Translations under genes and position numbers: made by a program
Assembly (NCBI GenBank): GCA_900769645.1
Contig: CAAGHI010000022.1
Span: 1-21,875, forward strand
Origin: Candidatus Gastranaerophilales bacterium
Lineage (GTDB): Bacteria > Cyanobacteriota > Vampirovibrionia > Gastranaerophilales > Gastranaerophilaceae
Length of the DNA: 21,875 nt
Direction of reading: 5' to 3'
Notes under the pieces: generated by a model
Database searches by the model: none
Told to the model about the DNA's origin: nothing
The model's input: the letters and a program-made list of their open reading frames with translations, nothing else
Shown: positions 21,784 through 21,875 of the stretch, in pieces
Position numbering within the stretch: position 1 is the first letter of the stretch
Layout: every line of letters begins with the position of its first letter

Positions 21784-21875
21784 GCGAGTGTGGAGCCACA
21801 TTCGCGTTAAACGTGACTCCGTGTTCCCAGGAAAGTCTTGCAGACCGCCTGAGTTTTCTGGGAACAGCTCCGCAC
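21784..21875 (+). other. Strongly structured, GC-richer stretch cut by the window end
   Basis: Two folds compete. GCGAGTGTGG (21784-21793) pairs with CCACATTCGC (21796-21805). Alternatively GTGTGGAGC (21788-21796) pairs with GCTCCGCAC (21867-21875), enclosing GTTCCCAGGAAA (21823-21834) paired with TTTTCTGGGAAC (21854-21865) and a small GTCT-TGC-AGAC hairpin (21835-21845). No ORF fits. It may be an RNA gene, a leader with alternative folds, or another repeat. I recognise no known RNA family. Confidence 0.35.

Noticed and set aside
21823..21865. Start of an RNase P, 6S or tmRNA gene
   Set aside because: AGGAAAGTC resembles part of a known RNase P motif, but the flanking bases do not follow it, and no other family signature is visible before the window ends.

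Overview
The window looks like a chromosomal segment of an AT-rich, non-photosynthetic gut cyanobacterial relative (Vampirovibrionia/'Melainabacteria', most likely Gastranaerophilales). This is an inference. It rests on the two prepilin-like proteins with an AFTLAE(V/I)LITL(G/A)IIGVVAA N-terminus and a DxNGxKGPNxWGYDxF C-terminal motif, on the many dispersed palindromic repeats, and on the general gene style. I could not confirm it by any search.

Layout. 1-225: palindromic repeats. 226-2095 (-): two overlapping WYL-type regulators arranged like PafB/PafC, with a possible operator between their -35 and -10. 2260-3845 (-): an uncharacterised protein gene overlapping a NagZ-type glycoside hydrolase gene. 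3869-3987: an inverted-repeat element. 3989-5823 (-): an aquaporin gene followed by a secreted alpha/beta-hydrolase gene. 5924-6202 (-): a small unknown protein. 6340-6407: REP-like hairpins. 6515-6587 (-): tRNA-Lys. 6721-7284 (-): a double-HTH regulator. 7412-9434 (+): peptidyl-tRNA hydrolase and a TPR protein. 9452-10614 (+): prepilin 1. 10668-14138 (+): replicative polymerase DnaE. 14351-14425 (+): tRNA-Gly(GCC) with a duplicated 3' end. 14785-16054 (+): RluA/RluD-type pseudouridine synthase and a LapA-like membrane protein. 16064-16494 (-): a broken repeat-protein gene. 16585-17611 (-): YtxH, DUF948 and YtxH envelope proteins. 17756-18789 (+): prepilin 2. 18833-20970 (-): a sensor-kinase-like protein with a degenerate catalytic core, followed by a MalK/UgpC-type ABC ATPase. 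21208-21552 (+): a small unknown protein. The end of the window holds more REP-like hairpins and a strongly structured stretch cut by the edge.

The most unusual content is in the two prepilin genes. Each has a well-placed ribosome-binding site and ATG, nine or ten codons typical of a short prepilin start, then a run of exactly ten G. In the sequence as given, the reading frame closes soon after the run (16 and 20 codons). If one G is added, both genes become continuous from that ATG to the end of the pilin (387 and 344 residues). The added leader (about 100-140 residues) is made of the same palindromic repeat modules that lie in non-coding DNA elsewhere in the window, here kept stop-free and in frame up to the prepilin-peptidase site. 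In prepilin 2 the AFTLAE processing motif itself is duplicated around a translated repeat. I read this as a phase-variable, repeat-inflated prepilin leader, built where cleavage would discard it. The main alternative is that the G count is a sequencing error and the genes are simply on.

The other genes are mostly housekeeping (pth, dnaE, tRNAs, pseudouridine synthase) or envelope related (nagZ, aquaporin, hydrolase, LapA, YtxH/DUF948, pilins). Several promoters and terminators are clear enough to list.
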